Origin: Haloarculaceae archaeon H-GB1-1
GTDB lineage: Archaea; Halobacteriota; Halobacteria; Halobacteriales; Haloarculaceae
DNA: 64,000 bases
Assembly: GCA_029688825.1 (NCBI GenBank)
Contig: JARUKX010000011.1
Coordinates: 32,468 to 96,467 of the forward strand
Direction of reading: 5' to 3'
Part shown: positions 61,308 through 64,000 of the stretch, piece by piece
How the letters are laid out: the number at the start of each line of letters is the position of its first letter
Position numbering within the stretch: the first letter of the stretch is position 1
Position numbers and translations under genes: made by a program
Notes under the pieces: model-generated
Told to the model about the DNA's origin: nothing
Seen by the model: the letters and a program-made list of their open reading frames with translations, nothing else
Database searches by the model: none

Positions 61308-63401
61308 TCAGTCCCTCGAAGCCCGTTCGTCGTCCTCCAGAAATGCGCTGAGCACTTTCCGTTCGGCTTCACGGAGGTGCTGATGGAGTGTGGGCGAGGA
61401 GATGCCGAGCGCCTCGGCGATCGATTCGCCGGTGCGGTCGCGGGGCCACTCGAAATAGCCCGCTTCGTACGCCGCTTCGAGGACCCGCTGTTGCTGCTCC
61501 GTGAGTTCGTCCGCGACGGTCTGGCGGAACTGACCGAGACCCCGACTACCGCACTCGCGCTCCCGCTTCGCGACGAGCGACGACTCCGGATAGAGCGACT
61601 GGTATCGGTCGACTATCTCCCTGACGTCTGCGCTTTGGGGTGCTTCGAGGACGACGGTTCCCGTCCCGCCGTCGCCGACAGCTGTTCTGATGGTCGCACC
61701 CGTCCGAATCAGGTCACGAGAGAGCGGTTCGGTCTGGATGATCTCCACGAGGTACTCCTGGCCCGTCTGTGTAACCACGTCGACCGCTTCGACGGCCGGA
61801 ATCTCGCGAAGCGTTCGCTCGACGTCGTCCCGCGCGGCGTCGGCGAGACGAAGATAACATCGAACGCCGTCTCCCTCGTCGGAGGACCTGACTTCGAGGT
61901 TACAGCGACAGTCCAAAGCCTTCGAGACGGCCACGACGAGACTGCTCTCGTCGGTCACCTCGAACTCCAGTTCGACGACGCGGTTGGAGAGCAGCAGTTG
62001 CTGGTTCCGCACCGCGTTGATCGCGAATCCGGCCACCTCACCGAGCAGTTCGAACTCGGCCCGTGCCCGTTCGCCGAGGATCTCCATTCGAGTCGTGTTC
62101 ACGACGAGCACGCCGTAGATTCGCAAGCGATGTTCGAGCGGGATGGCCGCGACGACCTCGAACGGCTCCGCGTCCGTGACGGAAGCCGACGATTCGACGT
62201 CCTGCCCCGCGACGTGGTACTGTCGAACGGTCTCGATTTCGCCGGAGGCGACCGCGTCCGATATCGCGTCCATGCCGGCCTCGAACAGGCCCGTTCCGGC
62301 AGTCGGATGCAGGGTACCCGTCGCGTCCCCGGCGCTCGTACTGGGGACGATTTCGTCGTCGGAGCCGAGTTTGCCGATCCAGGCGTACTCGTAGAGGTCC
62401 GAGGCGACGATTCGCTCACAGATCGTCGATTCGATCTCGCTGCGAGTGGATGCGTCGAGGAGCGACTGTATGATGTCGCGGACGAGCGCGTTGACCCGGT
62501 TGCTTCGGTCCAGTTCGTCGCGCTGTTCACGCAGGGTCCGCTCGCGAGTGACCCGTTCGAGGACGATACCGAGCGTCACTCCGAGGAGACGGACGAACTC
62601 GACGACGCCCTCGTCGAAACCGTTCGCGTCCGTCGCGAGCACGCTCAGCGTCCCGAACCCCTGGACGGGGACGTGCAGGCTCGGACGGCCGACGTGCTCG
62701 TCGGCCAACGGGTCGTCTGTCGGATCGTTGACGAGCGGTTCACCTCGTCTGTACGCCGTCCCGGCGTAGGTGGCTTCGAGATCGTAGGCGGGTTCCGAGT
62801 CCAGAAGCGCCGCCGCGCTATCCGTCAGCGCACGGAGTTCGAGGGCGTTCGACGATTCGTCGAACAGTCGGACGGCCGCGACGTCGTAGGGTAGCTGTTC
62901 GGCGATGGTCTCGACGCCGATTTGCGCGATCTCGTCCGCGCTCTCGGCGGTCAGCAGTTCGCGCGTCGTCTCGTTGAGGGCTTCGAGGCGTTCCTCGTCG
63001 CGCTTCCGGTCGACGGTGTCTCTCCGTGACTCAGGCCCCTCCTCGTCGGACCCAGACCGGCGCTCACGGACCGTCACGGCGACGTACGTCGACCCCTGCT
63101 GGTCGACGTCGATGGCAGCGACGCGGACGCTCTCGGACTCGACTGCGAACTCGACGGCACGACGGTCGGATTCCTCCACGGCGGCCCGCACCTGGTCGGC
63201 CGGATGAGCACCGGCTGCCTCCCGAAAGATGGCGTCTATCGACCGCTCGGTGACGGTGGCGAGGTCGATTCCGAGCAACCCACCGACTGCTTCGTTGGCG
63301 AACACGACGGTTCCGTCGGCCTCTGCGACGAGAACCCCCTCATCGAGTTCGTCGACGAGCACCTCGAAGAACTCGTCGTTCAGTTGTGTCTCCGTAGCCA
63401 T
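61308..63401 (-). CDS. Bat-type sensor regulator: PAS, two GAF, Bat domain, HTH_10
   Basis: 697 residues. PAS about 10-115 (GVLVAEADGTVVFANEAVGG), GAF1 about 140-290 (YDVAAVRLFDESSNALELRA), GAF2 about 310-485 (VVAAIPLEHRLRIYGVLVVN), the Bat domain, then HTH_10: LTEQQQRVLEAAYEAGYFEW and LGISSPTLHQHLREAERK. A strong Shine-Dalgarno GGAGGTG (63408-63414, minus) stands 6 nt before ATG 63401. GTG 63410 is an alternative. An AT-rich TATATAT patch near 63521-63532 may be its promoter with a leader of about 100 nt. It is a paralogue of the 58429 protein; their arrangement suggests duplication. Confidence 0.9.
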   Translation of the reverse strand: MATETQLNDEFFEVLVDELDEGVLVAEADGTVVFANEAVGGLLGIDLATVTERSIDAIFREAAGAHPADQVRAAVEESDRRAVEFAVESESVRVAAIDVDQQGSTYVAVTVRERRSGSDEEGPESRRDTVDRKRDEERLEALNETTRELLTAESADEIAQIGVETIAEQLPYDVAAVRLFDESSNALELRALTDSAAALLDSEPAYDLEATYAGTAYRRGEPLVNDPTDDPLADEHVGRPSLHVPVQGFGTLSVLATDANGFDEGVVEFVRLLGVTLGIVLERVTRERTLREQRDELDRSNRVNALVRDIIQSLLDASTRSEIESTICERIVASDLYEYAWIGKLGSDDEIVPSTSAGDATGTLHPTAGTGLFEAGMDAISDAVASGEIETVRQYHVAGQDVESSASVTDAEPFEVVAAIPLEHRLRIYGVLVVNTTRMEILGERARAEFELLGEVAGFAINAVRNQQLLLSNRVVELEFEVTDESSLVVAVSKALDCRCNLEVRSSDEGDGVRCYLRLADAARDDVERTLREIPAVEAVDVVTQTGQEYLVEIIQTEPLSRDLIRTGATIRTAVGDGGTGTVVLEAPQSADVREIVDRYQSLYPESSLVAKRERECGSRGLGQFRQTVADELTEQQQRVLEAAYEAGYFEWPRDRTGESIAEALGISSPTLHQHLREAERKVLSAFLEDDERASRD

Positions 63402-63407
63402 GATGGA

Positions 63408-63414
63408 CACCTCC
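63408..63414 (-). promoter_or_regulatory. Shine-Dalgarno GGAGGTG for the 61308-63401 gene
   Basis: The minus strand reads GGAGGTG, six nucleotides before ATG. It fixes the start at 63401 over the GTG at 63410, which would overlap it. Confidence 0.6.
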
Positions 63415-63730
63415 GTCTCCCGGTCCGTGTGATGGTCGTGGATGTGATCGCGTCACCACCTCGTCCCCAGGTGACCGTTCCCTGGTCGTCGGGTCGCTCA
63501 GATGTGAAACTTATAGAAAGAAACATATATATCTTTGTCTCAATTTCACGATGGATGCATAACCCCGGCACGACTCGTCCGAATCTGGTGGTGTCTGATC
63601 TATCCGTCAAACGCCAAATCAGGCAGGTAGGTGGGAATATTCGGCCAATATCGAACCAACGAATCTAGGGCCGATAGATAGCGACGTACTCGGCGGTTGG
63701 GTACCACTATCATCTTCTGTTTCAGGTAGT

Positions 63731-63747
63731 ATGTATTTCTTATAGTA
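63731..63747. promoter_or_regulatory. 17-bp element shared with 3748-3764
   Basis: ATGTATTTCTTATAGTA is identical to the 3748-3764 copy. It may mark a promoter pointing right, toward a gene beyond the window. Confidence 0.4.
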
Positions 63748-64000
63748 CGCCGAGGACGACGGCGTCAGCCGTTCGATGCGGCCCGCTCGCCGCCGATGTG
63801 TCGTTGGAATCCTTCGGATGGAATCAGACAGCCCTCCCTACCGGACGAAGTCGGTCAGTTCCAGCGCAGGGACCTGTCGGTTTCGACGCCGCGATATGAT
63901 GCGCGGTGAGAGATAAGACGGCATTACGAACCACGAAACGCACGGTGAATCATCGCACATCGTGTGCTCGGCCGTAAGTGTCTGTGTATTGGACTTCGCG

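Larger units (their letters stand above)
63402..64000. other. 599-bp intergenic at the window end
   Basis: No credible gene. It has an AT-rich patch at 63506-63545 (minus-strand promoter candidate) and the 17-mer ATGTATTTCTTATAGTA at 63731-63747, identical to 3748-3764. The rest is GC-rich without structure. Confidence 0.4.

Noticed and set aside
1..64000. tRNA, rRNA, transposase or integrase genes
   Set aside because: Looked for T-arm-like motifs, rRNA-like conserved stretches and DDE or tyrosine recombinase motifs by eye. None was found. A tRNA scan would be decisive.

Overview
The window reads as a haloarchaeon (class Halobacteria). Coding regions are GC-rich with GC-rich third positions, most predicted proteins are strongly acidic, and intergenic TATA-like elements are archaeal in style. 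The families present are typical of halophilic archaea: bacterio-opsin-activator (Bat/HTH_10) regulators, HalOD1, DUF7344, DUF5789, SPW-repeat proteins, halolysin-like subtilases and an Orc1/Cdc6 initiator. I saw no rRNA or tRNA gene, transposase or CRISPR array. Main chromosome versus megaplasmid cannot be decided from this window, but an Orc1/Cdc6 gene beside a repeat-rich AT-rich region indicates an origin of replication.

Layout. 0-3.8 kb: small accessory proteins and non-coding DNA. 3.8-6.3 kb: a CDP-glycerol-type glycerophosphotransferase overlapping a nucleotidyltransferase, followed by a glycerophosphodiesterase, which suggests a phosphodiester-linked surface polymer or headgroup. 6.4-10.6 kb: Bat-type sensor, DUF7344 winged-helix protein, a second HTH_10 protein, HalOD1 and small proteins. 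10.6-13.3 kb: ZIP-like membrane protein overlapping a P19/Tp34-like protein, and a BrkB/zinc-ribbon fusion. 13.4-17.1 kb: trehalose synthesis (otsB, otsA) around a Bat-type regulator. 17.7-26.6 kb: an unusual group of proteins with long Gln-rich low-complexity segments (coiled-coil protein, CBS protein, an almost pure Gln repeat protein, a Cys-rich four-helix copper-binding protein, Dps), interleaved with small membrane and zinc-ribbon proteins. 23.4-31.6 kb: three paralogues of one unnamed four-helix membrane family, SPW protein, uracil-DNA glycosylase. 31.7-36.9 kb: F420-type oxidoreductase, DUF7130 zinc ribbon, FAD/Rieske oxidoreductase, PRC-barrel and TraB-like proteins. 36.9-41.7 kb: a 1407-residue multi-PAS/GAF Bat regulator divergent from a second DUF7344 gene. 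41.8-44.0 kb: Orc1/Cdc6 and its origin. 44.0-47.7 kb: amino-acid permease with a TrkA-like subunit, small proteins, DUF1684. 47.8-58.3 kb: a secreted-protein region (beta-rich repeat proteins, halolysin-like protease, DUF4397 protein, two hyperacidic paralogues). 58.4-63.4 kb: two more large PAS/GAF/Bat sensors.

How it fits together. The window is dominated by environmental sensing (seven HTH_10 proteins, two DUF7344 proteins, two HalOD1 proteins), stress and osmolyte functions (trehalose, Dps, copper-binding helical bundle) and cell-surface products. The strongest candidate for something undescribed is the set of five genes at 18.3-25.8 kb in which unrelated folded domains carry similar Gln-rich, uncharged tails next to a protein that is about half glutamine. 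That arrangement suggests co-assembly into one body or condensate, which is inference. Other notable signals are a 14-bp element shared by both DUF7344 genes, an inverted pair of 31-bp origin repeats, and duplicated hyperacidic secreted proteins.
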